From Candidatus Desulfarcum epimagneticum (GTDB taxonomy: Bacteria; Desulfobacterota; Desulfobacteria; Desulfobacterales; CR-1): 64,000 bases of DNA. Position 1 is the stretch's first letter; each line of letters begins with the position of its first letter. The DNA is taken from contig CAACVI010000001.1 in assembly GCA_900659855.1 (NCBI GenBank), forward strand, positions 1 through 64,000, written 5' to 3'. The position numbers were made by a program, and so were the translations under genes. Below, one piece after another: positions 53,818 to 62,735 of the stretch. Under the pieces are notes generated by a model. It was not told the origin of the DNA, made no database searches, and was given only the letters and a program-made list of their open reading frames with translations.

Positions 53818-55086
53818 TTATTTAAAGGAAAGATTCAAGATTTTGCAGGAAGTTTTTTTCTTTTTCCCGCCTTCCCGTTTGACGATGGCCTCAGCCGTCA
53901 GGGTCCGGCCCCGAAGAGTGGCGACGGATTCCACCCGGAACAGATCGCTGGAGGTTTTGATGAGTTTCTTTTCAGCGGCGGAAAGGCTTTCCCATCCCGG
54001 GCCCGAGTGGTGCCAGTCCCGCTCCCTGATGTCCACATCCGGGGCGCCGGAAACGCCCTCTTCGCCCGTCTCGCCCCCCGGCGGCCGGGTCTGGCAGTTT
54101 TCCTCCGCCTTTTCCCGCGCGGAGTGAATCCACTGGGCGAACTCCCGGTTTTCGGGCAGGAACATGGCCAGAAGAACGGGAAGCCGGGCGGTGTTGATGT
54201 TGATCTTCCCGTCGTATTTAAATTTGCTTCGGCCCGCGGGCGTCGCGCCCCGGATGGTGACGTAATCCGGGATGTGGGCGTTTTCGTCAAATCCCCACTC
54301 GTCCTCCGCCTCATCCGGATCGCCGAAGGCGTTTTCATCGGGGCCGTTTGTTGTGTCTTTCTCCCCTTTTTCCCCTGTTATTTTCCGGGGGTTTCTTTCC
54401 GGGGGGGGAACGGAAAAAAAATCGTATCCCCTGACTTTTGTCAGCTCTTCATCAAATGCGAAGGGGCCGTTTCGGCATTCATAGGGGGGATCCAAGTCCC
54501 GGTAAAACTCCGATTCGGCGCCGTAGGCCGATATGGCGGTTCCGGACACCGCGTCGTCATCCCCGGAGTCCAGCCAGTCGATCATGGAGTGCGCAAAGGT
54601 GAGGATGGCGTCTTTTTTTTTAAAATCGTCGGACTTTTCAAAGGAGTCCAGAGACGATTCCCGGTAATCGATCTGGCTGCTTAAAAAACGTTTCCAGATA
54701 TTCATCTGGACCTGGGACGGGGACCGGCCCTTTGGAAAATTCACCAGGGCGTTGGCCTGTATCCGGGCGCTTTCGTCAAAGATCCGAACGGCCAGCTCTC
54801 CCTTTTGAAAGGGCAGGGTTTGCAAAATCGCCTCCACTCGGGTTTCGTCGGCCCAGATGTCGCACCGCGTGTCGGTGTCGCCCTCCATGCCGTCTTCGAT
54901 CAGCAGGGCCATGGCGATGTGGGCCCCGGATTCGGCCATGTTCGAAAGAATGGCCGAATCCCGGTTCCATATGACGGTTTCCGCCATCCTGCCGGCCCTT
55001 TGGCTCAAGGCCAGCGCCAGGATGAGAAGGACGGAGATGACCGACAGCGTCAAAATCATGGCGATTCCCCGGTTGTTTCCCGTCAT
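53818..55086 (-). CDS. gspK: Minor pseudopilin GspK
   Basis: A 422-residue pseudopilin of the tip complex, much larger than the others, as in the family. The N-terminal helix (NRGIAMILTLSVISVLLILA) lacks the usual glutamate at position 5. MIDWLDSGDDDAVSG and CQTRPPGGETGEEG are in the globular part. The start overlaps the gspJ stop by 4 bp. Confidence 0.92.
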   Translation of the reverse strand: MTGNNRGIAMILTLSVISVLLILALALSQRAGRMAETVIWNRDSAILSNMAESGAHIAMALLIEDGMEGDTDTRCDIWADETRVEAILQTLPFQKGELAVRIFDESARIQANALVNFPKGRSPSQVQMNIWKRFLSSQIDYRESSLDSFEKSDDFKKKDAILTFAHSMIDWLDSGDDDAVSGTAISAYGAESEFYRDLDPPYECRNGPFAFDEELTKVRGYDFFSVPPPERNPRKITGEKGEKDTTNGPDENAFGDPDEAEDEWGFDENAHIPDYVTIRGATPAGRSKFKYDGKININTARLPVLLAMFLPENREFAQWIHSAREKAEENCQTRPPGGETGEEGVSGAPDVDIRERDWHHSGPGWESLSAAEKKLIKTSSDLFRVESVATLRGRTLTAEAIVKREGGKKKKTSCKILNLSFK

Positions 55087-55775
55087 GGTCGGCTCCCCCT
55101 TTTTTCCCTGAAAACCGGAAGGGCGGCGCAGGCCGTCATCCGGACCTTTTTTTGGTCATCGCCCAGCTCAAGCTCAATGGAGATGGCCCGGGGAGAGCCG
55201 TATTGGTTTTCCGGGGAGTCGGAGTCCCAGCTCTCCCGCGCGTCGTCCCCGTCATGGTAGCGGAACCGGACCGAGAGGACTTTTTCGCAAAGGACCGGAT
55301 CATGGGGGTTTTTTTCAAAGGGCTCAAAGGGCTCCAGGCGGTCGGAGCGCCTCAGAACACGGCCGCCGTTTCGGCCCTTGTCCACATAGTACACGATCCT
55401 GGCGATTCCCGGGACCGGGTTTCCGTCAACGGGAAGATGGGCCAGGGAGGCGAATCGAAGCCGGGAAAACCCATCCCCGTCCTCGTCCCCCTCCAGCCGA
55501 TAGGGGTCGGGGTCGTCGCCCTCGTGTCCCCGGGGCGGGGAGTAAAAGGGGGGGATGGACACACGGGCCGCCCGGATGTCTTGCGTCATGCGGTTCAGGC
55601 ACCTGTTCGCCATTTCAGTGAGCCGGATATTCCGATTCAGAATCCGGGAGCTGGAGGAAATCGTGTTGAAAGAGGTCAATGTCGCGGTGGCCAGGATGGC
55701 GAATATGGACACGGCCATGACGATTTCAATGAGGGTGAACCCCTTTTCGGCTCTATTTTTGATTGTTTTTTTCAT
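55083..55775 (-). CDS. gspJ: Minor pseudopilin GspJ
   Basis: A 230-residue protein with a prepilin cleavage site (AEKGFTLIEIVMAVSIFAIL). The Glu at position 5 is present, and the globular domain has many acidic residues near GDEDGDGF. The ATG at 55775 is preferred, overlapping gspI by 23 bp; an upstream GTG/ATG at 55856 would put a long unusual leader before the signal. Confidence 0.9.
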   Translation of the reverse strand: MKKTIKNRAEKGFTLIEIVMAVSIFAILATATLTSFNTISSSSRILNRNIRLTEMANRCLNRMTQDIRAARVSIPPFYSPPRGHEGDDPDPYRLEGDEDGDGFSRLRFASLAHLPVDGNPVPGIARIVYYVDKGRNGGRVLRRSDRLEPFEPFEKNPHDPVLCEKVLSVRFRYHDGDDARESWDSDSPENQYGSPRAISIELELGDDQKKVRMTACAALPVFREKRGSRP

Positions 55776-56253
55776 CCCAAAACAGGTAGGCCCGGGTCGT
55801 GTAAACGGATTTTCCCGGCCCGGACACGCGGATGTCGATTTTTTTAAATCCCTCAAGCCGTTTGACGAGGGCCTCGGTCAGCAGGGAGTTTTCCGCCAGG
55901 TCCGCCGGAAGATTTTCCATCATCTCCCGGGCGGCGTCGGAAATCTCCACGCGCCATTGATACCCGCCGAAATCGTCCTCGAAATTCCCGGACGAGTCCG
56001 TCAGCTCATCCAGGGGTTTGAGGCGCCACTCGCACAGTTTGCCTTCGGCCAGAAGCGGCGCCGCGGAATAAAACGAGGCGTTTTGGGCGATGGACAGGCT
56101 CTGGAGATGGAGTTTAAAAATCGCCGTGAGGGCGATGGCGGCCACCGCCATGGCCACAATGGTCTCAATGAGGGTGAATCCCTTTGGGCGCCCGGGCGCG
56201 CTTTTTCCAAAAAATTTTCCGGGGCGGGGCTGTTTTTTATTCAAATTCCACAT
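55753..56253 (-). CDS. gspI: Minor pseudopilin GspI
   Basis: A 166-residue pseudopilin with the site RPKGFTLIETIVAMAVAAIA, Glu5 present. The start is at ATG 56253, overlapping the end of gspH by 17 bp; a leader from 56322 is not supported. It works with GspH, GspJ and GspK in the pseudopilus tip. Confidence 0.88.
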   Translation of the reverse strand: MWNLNKKQPRPGKFFGKSAPGRPKGFTLIETIVAMAVAAIALTAIFKLHLQSLSIAQNASFYSAAPLLAEGKLCEWRLKPLDELTDSSGNFEDDFGGYQWRVEISDAAREMMENLPADLAENSLLTEALVKRLEGFKKIDIRVSGPGKSVYTTRAYLFWDEKNNQK

Positions 56254-56764
56254 ATCGGCGATACACCTGGATGTCCGGCATAAAGGGCTCGATGAGAAGG
56301 GAAAGGTCCTTGCCCGACTCATCCCGGAGGTGGATCAATACCATGTCCGAATGCCCCTGGGGGTAAAAATGGATGGGGGCCGGGTCGGTTGAGATGGCTC
56401 CTTTTTCCGGGCGCTCCACATCCATGGCCCGGACGCCCCCGGAAAAGGCGCGGGCGGCGTCTCGGGCCTCAAGCGCCTCTTTTTCGGTCATGCCCTCCCG
56501 GGTTTCCCAGAGGGTCTGGTCGGACACGCTGATATTGAGCATATGCCGCTTCCCGGTTTTCACGGCCCGGTCCCCGGCCGCGTGGGCCATGGCCATGACG
56601 AGCCGGGCGTTTTTTTTGGCGTCGTCCATGAAAACCGCCCGGCGAAACCCCGGGATGGCCACCGTGAGAAATATCCCCATGAGCGCCAGGGCCGCCAGCA
56701 GCTCCATCAGGGTGAACCCCGGGGTCCCTTTCAGGCGGGGCCTCGCGCGGTCTTTGAGGCTCAC
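56237..56764 (-). CDS. gspH: Minor pseudopilin GspH
   Basis: A 175-residue pseudopilin with GTPGFTLMELLAALALMGIF; the globular part shows FRRAVFMDDAKKNARL and VHFYPQG-like IHFYPQGHSDMVLIHL. It overlaps gspG by 4 bp. Cleavage would be by the GspO prepilin peptidase, which is not in this window. Confidence 0.9.
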   Translation of the reverse strand: MSLKDRARPRLKGTPGFTLMELLAALALMGIFLTVAIPGFRRAVFMDDAKKNARLVMAMAHAAGDRAVKTGKRHMLNISVSDQTLWETREGMTEKEALEARDAARAFSGGVRAMDVERPEKGAISTDPAPIHFYPQGHSDMVLIHLRDESGKDLSLLIEPFMPDIQVYRRYVEFE

Positions 56765-57261
56765 TCGATGTCCCAGCTGTTGATGTCCGCGTTTTTCCCC
56801 TCTCCGCCCGGGGCGCCATCCGGGCCGTATGACACGATTTCATACTCCCGATTTTCCACGCCCGGGGACCTGTACACAAACTCGTTCCCCCAGGGGTCTT
56901 TCGGGACTTTGTTTTTTTCCAGGTACGACACGGCGGTTTCCGATTCCGACCCGCCGGCGCCGGTCAGGGCCCGCAGGCCCGGGTCTGTGGACGGGTAGGC
57001 GCCGTTGTCCAGCCGGTAGAGCTTCAGGGCCGTTTCAAGGCCGGCGATCTGTATTTTGGCCTTGGTTCGCCGGGCCTGCTCCGGCCGTCCCATGAGCTTG
57101 GGCGCCACAAAGGCGGCCAGAAGGCCCAGGATGATGACCACCACCATGATTTCGATGAGGGTGAATCCGGCCTCGCGTGTGTGCCGGGCGTTTTTTTCCG
57201 CAAGGTTTTCTTTTTTTTCTTTCGGCTGTTTGTGAGGCGTATGGGCGTTGATCGCGCGCAT
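56761..57261 (-). CDS. gspG: Major pseudopilin GspG
   Basis: A 166-residue pseudopilin and main fibre subunit. The cleavage signal is EAGFTLIEIMVVVIILGLLA, then LYRLDNGAYPSTDPGLRAL and DPWGNEFVYRSPG with the usual calcium-site region. The ATG at 57261 has GGAGGAC about 7 nt upstream. It has a long charged leader before the signal (KQPKEKKENLAEKN). It lies 52 bp downstream of gspF. Confidence 0.94.
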   Translation of the reverse strand: MRAINAHTPHKQPKEKKENLAEKNARHTREAGFTLIEIMVVVIILGLLAAFVAPKLMGRPEQARRTKAKIQIAGLETALKLYRLDNGAYPSTDPGLRALTGAGGSESETAVSYLEKNKVPKDPWGNEFVYRSPGVENREYEIVSYGPDGAPGGEGKNADINSWDIE

Positions 57262-57313
57262 GGTCAATGGGTCCTCCAACGGTTTTTGAGCTGTTTTTTT
57301 AAAGGGCGTTTTT

Positions 57314-58546
57314 TCACATGGCGAACTGGTTCATCTCGATGATGGGAAGCGCGATGGAAATCACGATGAAACCGATGATGAGAGCCATAAAAAGGATCAT
57401 CAAAGGCTCCAGCATCGAGGTCATGCCCGTGATGGCGCTCTCCACATCCTTTTCATAAATATCCGCCACTTTTTCAAGCATGTTTTCAAGGTCCCCGCTT
57501 TGCTCCCCCACCTGGATCATCTGGACGGACAAAACAGGAAAAATGTGTTGTTCAGACATGGATTCGGCCAGCCCCCGACCCTTTCCCACCTCCTGGGCCA
57601 CATTCTCCAGCGCGTCGGCGAAAAGCGTGTTGCCCGCGATGTTTTTGACGATGTCCAGGGCCTTGAGCATGGGCACACCGTTGTCCAGGAGGGAGCCCAG
57701 GGTCCTGGAAAACCGCGAGGCGGCCAGTTTTTTAGTCAGCGCCCCGGCCACGGGAAAAGACAGCTTCATCTGGTCAAAGACATGCCTTCCCTTCGGGGTC
57801 TTGATGAAAAGATGGGCGCCGTAGGCGGCGGCGGCCAGAAGCGCCAGCGCCAGCCACCAGAATCCTTTGATGAAATCGCTCGCGCCGATGAGAATCACGG
57901 TGGGGGCGGGAAGGGCCTGGTTCATGTCTTCAAATATCGACGTGATTTTGGGAACCACGTATCCCATGAGCGCGAAAAGGGCCAGGGAGCCCGCTCCGAC
58001 CATAAAGATCGGGTAATACAGCGCCCCTTTGATGCGAGAAGACAGGGCGTCTTGTCTTTCCGTGAGGTCCGCCAGGCGCTCCAGCACGATTTCCAGGGTG
58101 CCCGCCGTCTCCGCCGAGCGGATCATATTGATATAAAGGGACGAAAAAACCCCGGGATACCGGGACAGGGCCTGGGCGAAGCCCCCGCCCTCCACAATGG
58201 CGTCTTTGACCTGGGCCAGTATTTTTTTAAACGCCGCGGACTTGGTCTGGGGAATCAGGGTGTCCAGGGCGGACACCAGGGGCAGGCCGGCCCACAGCAG
58301 GGTGGAAAGCTGGCGGGTCATGACCGAGATGTCCGAAGGTTTAACCCGGGACAGGCGGCCCGCCAGAGTGAATCGTTTGATCCGGGCTTTTTTTTTCGAC
58401 GGGGCGCCGGACAGCTCTTTCAAGGATATGGGATAGATGCCTGAATCCCGAAGCTTCCGTTTGGCCGCCGCCGCGCCCTCGGCGTCGATGATCCCGGCGT
58501 CTTTTTTTCCTTTGGCGTTTAAGGCGCTGTATTCAAATACGGGCAT
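57314..58546 (-). CDS. gspF: Type II secretion inner-membrane platform protein GspF
   Basis: A 410-residue membrane protein with the F-domain pair: MTRQLSTLLWAGLPLVSALD, RIKGALYYPIFMVGAGSLAL and MIQVGEQSGDLENMLEKVAD, and a C-terminal segment (MALIIGFIVISIALPIIEMNQ). The ATG at 58546 (MPVFEYSAL) matches the family; 58564 lies inside the end of a dispersed repeat. It is the first gene of the type II operon. Confidence 0.94.
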   Translation of the reverse strand: MPVFEYSALNAKGKKDAGIIDAEGAAAAKRKLRDSGIYPISLKELSGAPSKKKARIKRFTLAGRLSRVKPSDISVMTRQLSTLLWAGLPLVSALDTLIPQTKSAAFKKILAQVKDAIVEGGGFAQALSRYPGVFSSLYINMIRSAETAGTLEIVLERLADLTERQDALSSRIKGALYYPIFMVGAGSLALFALMGYVVPKITSIFEDMNQALPAPTVILIGASDFIKGFWWLALALLAAAAYGAHLFIKTPKGRHVFDQMKLSFPVAGALTKKLAASRFSRTLGSLLDNGVPMLKALDIVKNIAGNTLFADALENVAQEVGKGRGLAESMSEQHIFPVLSVQMIQVGEQSGDLENMLEKVADIYEKDVESAITGMTSMLEPLMILFMALIIGFIVISIALPIIEMNQFAM

Positions 58547-58559
58547 GGGATTTGTGTCC

Positions 58560-58701
58560 GGCATCGTAAAAAAAATGTGTCGCAGCGCTTATTTTTAATT
58601 GAGGCATACTACATGTATTGCCTCAATTAAAAATAACCCCTACGCCTTGTATATCGAATTTTTACGATGCCGTCGTCCAGATGGTTGCGCGTTTATCAAA
58701 A
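58560..58701. repeat. Dispersed intergenic repeat, long-stem type, copy 3
   Basis: Contains the 18-bp arms (TTATTTTTAATTGAGGCA) at 58589-58636, and ends with TTTTTACGATGCCGTCGTC and CGTTTATCAAAA. It touches the 5' end of gspF, and its ATG at 58564 was a possible but rejected start. Confidence 0.8.
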
Positions 58702-58798
58702 ATATTTTCGGCAAAATCGCCGGTGTTTTGTTTCCTTTTTTTGATGGTAACGCATCTTTTTTTTATTGTAAACAGTTATCTTTGGGTGATTTGTGTGA

Positions 58799-60160
58799 TT
58801 AATTTCCTGTTTTCTGGAAGCATACGGCGAAAAAACCGTCCATGTCATGCGGACTCGGGGAGGTCTTTAAAAACCCGGACGCGCTCAAAAGCGCCCGGGC
58901 CTTTTCAGGCAGGCCCGGCGGGTCCGTGTCCACCGTGAATCCGGGGTTTTCGGCCAGAAACGCCTCCACGATTTCCTCGTTTTCCTCGGGCTCCATGCTG
59001 CACGCCGCGTACGCCAGGCGCCCCCCGGGTTTGACCCGGCCCGAGAGATTTTTCAAAAACAGACGCTGGCGTATGGCCGATTTTTTGATTTTGTCCGGAG
59101 AGGCGCTCCATTTGGCGTCCGGGTTTCGCCTCAGCACTCCCAGCCCCGAGCACGGGGCGTCCGCAAGGATCGCGTCAAAGGCTCCCATGCCCTGGATTTT
59201 TCGCGACAGGTCCCGACGGACGGTCCGGACCGGACCCGCGCCCAGCCGCTTCATTTCCACGGTCAGTTTCGCCAGTTTTTTTTCGCTTTTGTCCATGGCC
59301 CAAAGGGCGCCCTGGTTTCGCGTCAGCTGGGACAGGTGTCCGGTTTTGCCCCCGAGCCCGGCGCAGGCGTCCAGAATGATCCGGCCGGGGTCCGGGCTCA
59401 GCATGTATGACACCAGCTGGGCCGCCTCGTCCTGAACCTGGAACCACCCGTTTTGAAACTCGGGGGATTTGAAAAGATCCCGGCCGGCGCCCCGGACCGT
59501 CACCCCGTCCGGGGAAAACCGGGTTTTTTCCCCAAAAAACCCCCGGGATTCCAGGGCGCGGATGAGGGCGTCCCGGTCCGTGGCCAGGGTGTTGACCCGA
59601 AGGGTCAGGGGGGGGATTTGATTCATGGCGTCACAAAGCGCGGCGGTTTTTTGGGGGCCCATGCGATCCAGCCAGCGTCGGATGAGCCATTTGGGAAAAG
59701 ACTTTCGCGCCGCCAGCGCCCCGGCCGGATCTGTTTGAAAATCCGGAAAAATGTCTTCGTCCGCCCCGGCCCTGGCCGCGTTTCTTAAAACGGCGTTCAC
59801 AAATTTGGCCACCCAGGGCCCGGAAAAGGTTTTCACCAGATCCACGGACGTGTTCACGGCGGCGGACACGGGGGTTTTGTCCATGCGTTGGACCTGGAAA
59901 AGCCCCATGCGCAGCGCGTTTAAAACCCTGGGGTCTATTTTTTCAAGGGGAATGTTTGACAAACAGACCAGCGCGGCGTCAAGCCGGCCCCGCCACCTCG
60001 TGGTCCCCAGGACCAGGGCGTTTAAAAGGGCCCGGTCTTTTTTTCCCAAAGGCGTCCGGGCGTCGGCCTCCTCCATGAGATCGTCCAGGGTTTTCCGGCC
60101 GGAGTCCAGCCGGTTGAGGATGGACAGGGCGATTTTCCGGGGGTCTCGGCGCGGGGTCAT
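58799..60160 (-). CDS. rsmB: 16S rRNA m5C967 methyltransferase
   Basis: A 453-residue enzyme. It has an N-terminal NusB-like domain (KIALSILNRLDSGRKTL, LGTTRWRGRLDAAL) and a C-terminal RNA m5C domain with ILDACAGLGGKTGHLSQL, DAPCSGLGVLRRNPD and YAACSMEPEENEE; the two cysteines are the catalytic and release pair. The ATG at 60160 is chosen; the long upstream frame overlaps fmt. It is the last gene of the ribF-def-fmt operon. Confidence 0.94.
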   Translation of the reverse strand: MTPRRDPRKIALSILNRLDSGRKTLDDLMEEADARTPLGKKDRALLNALVLGTTRWRGRLDAALVCLSNIPLEKIDPRVLNALRMGLFQVQRMDKTPVSAAVNTSVDLVKTFSGPWVAKFVNAVLRNAARAGADEDIFPDFQTDPAGALAARKSFPKWLIRRWLDRMGPQKTAALCDAMNQIPPLTLRVNTLATDRDALIRALESRGFFGEKTRFSPDGVTVRGAGRDLFKSPEFQNGWFQVQDEAAQLVSYMLSPDPGRIILDACAGLGGKTGHLSQLTRNQGALWAMDKSEKKLAKLTVEMKRLGAGPVRTVRRDLSRKIQGMGAFDAILADAPCSGLGVLRRNPDAKWSASPDKIKKSAIRQRLFLKNLSGRVKPGGRLAYAACSMEPEENEEIVEAFLAENPGFTVDTDPPGLPEKARALLSASGFLKTSPSPHDMDGFFAVCFQKTGN

Positions 60161-60179
60161 GGTTTTTCGCGTCCACGCA

Positions 60180-61157
60180 TCACTCAAAGGCCCACCCGGG
60201 AGAGGGTTTCCAGCCCTTGAGAAAATCTTTGGCCAAAAGCCGCTTTCCCGATTCCGGCTGGAGCTCCAGAATGGAAAGGGCGCCCTGGCCGGTCTTGACG
60301 CAAAGGGAATCGGGCGAATCCGTGGAAATAGCGCCCGGGGAAATGAAAATGGCGCCCGGCGGACCCGGCAGGCGCCGCTCAAGGGCGGCGGCTTTGAAAA
60401 ATTTAAACCGTTTGCCCCGGCAAAAGGAAAAGGCCCCGGGCCAGGGTGTCACGCCCTGAATGAAGGACTCCAGGTCCCGGGCGGGTTTTTCCCAGTCCAC
60501 GCGGCCGTCTTTTTTCTTCAGCAAAGGCGCCCGGGTGGCCCGGGAATGGTCCTGGGGCCGGGGAACGGCCGTTTTCTTTTTCATCGCGTCAAGGGTCTGG
60601 ACCAGGAGATCCGCGCCGATCCGGGCCAGGCGGTCATGGAGGGTCGCGGAGTCGTCGTCCGGGCCGATGGGGGTTTTGACGGAAAAAAGGATGTCGCCCG
60701 CGTCCATCTCCCGGCTCATGAGCATGGTGGAGACCCCGGTCTCTTTCTCCCCATTGATCAGCGCCCACTGGATCGGGGCCGGGCCCCGGTATCGGGGAAG
60801 GAGGGAGGGGTGGACGTTGACGGCGCCCAGGGCCGGGATTTTGAGCGCGTCTTCGGGAAGCAGCTCCCCGTAGGCCACCACCGCCAGAAAATCGGGGTCG
60901 GCGTTTTGGAGCGCGTCCACAAAGGCCGGGTCTTTGGCGGACTCCGGCTGGATGAGCGAAAGCCCCATTTCAAGGGCCGCCTCCTTCACCGGCGATCCGG
61001 AGCGTTTGCGTCCCCGGCCTTTTTTTCGGTCGGGCCGGGTGACGGCGAGAACCACGTCATGGCCGCTTTTTACCAGGGCGCGCAGGGACGGAACGGCGAA
61101 ATCAGGCGAGCCCATAAACACGACCCGGGATTTTTTTTCTTTCGATTCGTTTGTCAT
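60180..61157 (-). CDS. fmt: Methionyl-tRNA formyltransferase
   Basis: A 325-residue enzyme that formylates initiator Met-tRNA. It has VVFMGSPDFAVPSLRALV at the N-terminus, the catalytic region NVHPSLLPRYRGPAPIQWAL, MDAGDILF, and a C-terminal tRNA-binding domain. The start overlaps the def stop by 4 bp, a classical def-fmt pair. Confidence 0.96.
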   Translation of the reverse strand: MTNESKEKKSRVVFMGSPDFAVPSLRALVKSGHDVVLAVTRPDRKKGRGRKRSGSPVKEAALEMGLSLIQPESAKDPAFVDALQNADPDFLAVVAYGELLPEDALKIPALGAVNVHPSLLPRYRGPAPIQWALINGEKETGVSTMLMSREMDAGDILFSVKTPIGPDDDSATLHDRLARIGADLLVQTLDAMKKKTAVPRPQDHSRATRAPLLKKKDGRVDWEKPARDLESFIQGVTPWPGAFSFCRGKRFKFFKAAALERRLPGPPGAIFISPGAISTDSPDSLCVKTGQGALSILELQPESGKRLLAKDFLKGWKPSPGWAFE

Positions 61158-61672
61158 GCGCGCGCGCGGGCCTTTTTTTTCAGGCGTTTTTTATAAAAAG
61201 AGCGTTTCAAAGCGCTGATCCGGTCGATGAAAAGCAGGCCGCTTAAATGATCCGTCTCATGCTGGAGGATGACGGCGAGCATGCCGTCGGCCTTGATCCG
61301 GACGGGCCGGCCCCGCCGGTCCAGGCCGTCCACCGTTACCTGTCCGCTTCGGGACACATCGCATTTAAAGCCCGGAACGCTTAAACAGCCCTCTTTTTTG
61401 GACGTAAGGCTTCCGGACCGGGAAACGATGACCGGGTTGACCAGGGCCTCGAAAGACTGGGAGATATTCCCCTCCTCATCAGGCCGGGTGTACACAATGA
61501 TCTGTTTGTCCTGTCCCACCTGGTTGGCCGCCAGCCCCACCCCCGGGGCCGCGAACATGGTCTCCGCCATGCGGTCGATGAGTTTGCGCGCGGAGGCGTC
61601 CACCCGGTCCAACGGTTTGGCCGGCTCCGCAAGAAAGGGGTCCGGGTATGTGAGAATGTCAAGCAGGGCCAT
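61154..61672 (-). CDS. def: Peptide deformylase
   Basis: A 172-residue Fe2+-type hydrolase removing the N-terminal formyl group. The three motifs are PGVGLAANQVG (43-53), EGCLSVPG (94-101) and QHETDHLSG (137-145), with the metal ligands Cys96, His138 and His142. The ATG at 61672 has GGAG upstream; it overlaps the membrane-protein gene's 3' end. Confidence 0.96.
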   Translation of the reverse strand: MALLDILTYPDPFLAEPAKPLDRVDASARKLIDRMAETMFAAPGVGLAANQVGQDKQIIVYTRPDEEGNISQSFEALVNPVIVSRSGSLTSKKEGCLSVPGFKCDVSRSGQVTVDGLDRRGRPVRIKADGMLAVILQHETDHLSGLLFIDRISALKRSFYKKRLKKKARARA

Positions 61673-62735
61673 TTTCGCTCTCCTTTTTTGAGGCAAGGGC
61701 TTTTAATATGCCGGTTCCCGTGATGGCGGCGGAAATCATGCCGGCCGCGATGACCGGGAAAACCTGAACCGCGTGGTTGGCCAGGGTAAAACCGGCGGCC
61801 TGGGTTTTAGAAACCCCGAAAAGAGACAGGGCGAACACGCCCCCGGCCTCCCATATGCCCCAGAAGCCCGGAACCGAGGGCAGGGCGATGAAAAAACAGA
61901 TGATGATCAAAGAGGCCGCCATCTCCGGAAAAGTCAGATCAATGCCCGGGCTTCCCAGGGACATGACGTAAAACGACAGGGCGGAAAAGAGCCACACCCC
62001 AAACGTATGGGCCAGGCAGATGGAGATTTTTTTAAACGACCGGATCATCGCAAACCCGGCCCCCAGGTTCTCCAGAACGCCGGGTCCCGGACGGTTTCGT
62101 TTTTTGTTTAAAGTCGGGAAGACCCGGTCCAGGGGCCTTTTCAAAAAACGGATCAAGGCCTCTCCCATTTCACGGGTCCTTCTGATTATAATAAGCGCCA
62201 TTCCGAGAAAAATCAACGCCGTGAGTTTCATCATTCCGAACGCGATGTCTTTTAAAAGGTCCGGGGTCAGGTGATAGGGGCCGAAGGGGATGTCCAGGCC
62301 GGGGTCCATGTCCACCGCGAAAAAAAGCAGGGCCAGGCTGAGGCATAAAAATCCCATGTCGAACAGCCGCTCCAGCGCCACGGAGGCCACGGTGGTGGAA
62401 AGGGGAATTTTTTCGTTTTTCAGCAAAATGAGGGGGCGGGCCGCCTCGCCCATCCGGGCCGGCAGAAGGCAGTTTAAGCCAAAGGCGATCATGGTGGGGT
62501 GGAAGGCCCGCCAGAAGCCCAGGGGCCGGGCCGATTCCAGGATGGCCCGCCACCGGACGACCCGCATGACAAAAGCGGCGGCCAGAAAAAAAATGGACGG
62601 CGCGATCCAGATATAGTCGATGGCGCCCATGTAGGCGAACAGATCGTCAAAGGGCACGTTTTGAAACGCCAGGAAAAAAGCGCCCGCCGACACGGCGGCG
62701 CCCAGGATCAATGAGACGATGATTTTGGTTTTCAT
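61659..62735 (-). CDS. Flippase-like membrane protein, lysylphosphatidylglycerol synthetase TM family
   Basis: A 358-residue protein with seven to eight hydrophobic segments and conserved MVRWRAILE-like RVVRWRAILESARPL, GLNCLLPARMGEAARP and MALIIIRRTREMG. It is the UPF0104/AglD-like flippase domain without the synthetase domain. The start is ATG 62735, with GTG 62738 also possible; both overlap the ribF stop. Confidence 0.8.
   Translation of the reverse strand: MKTKIIVSLILGAAVSAGAFFLAFQNVPFDDLFAYMGAIDYIWIAPSIFFLAAAFVMRVVRWRAILESARPLGFWRAFHPTMIAFGLNCLLPARMGEAARPLILLKNEKIPLSTTVASVALERLFDMGFLCLSLALLFFAVDMDPGLDIPFGPYHLTPDLLKDIAFGMMKLTALIFLGMALIIIRRTREMGEALIRFLKRPLDRVFPTLNKKRNRPGPGVLENLGAGFAMIRSFKKISICLAHTFGVWLFSALSFYVMSLGSPGIDLTFPEMAASLIIICFFIALPSVPGFWGIWEAGGVFALSLFGVSKTQAAGFTLANHAVQVFPVIAAGMISAAITGTGILKALASKKESENGPA

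Noticed and set aside
59751-61196. A 481-codon plus-strand open frame
   Set aside because: Antisense to rsmB and fmt, both clearly real.
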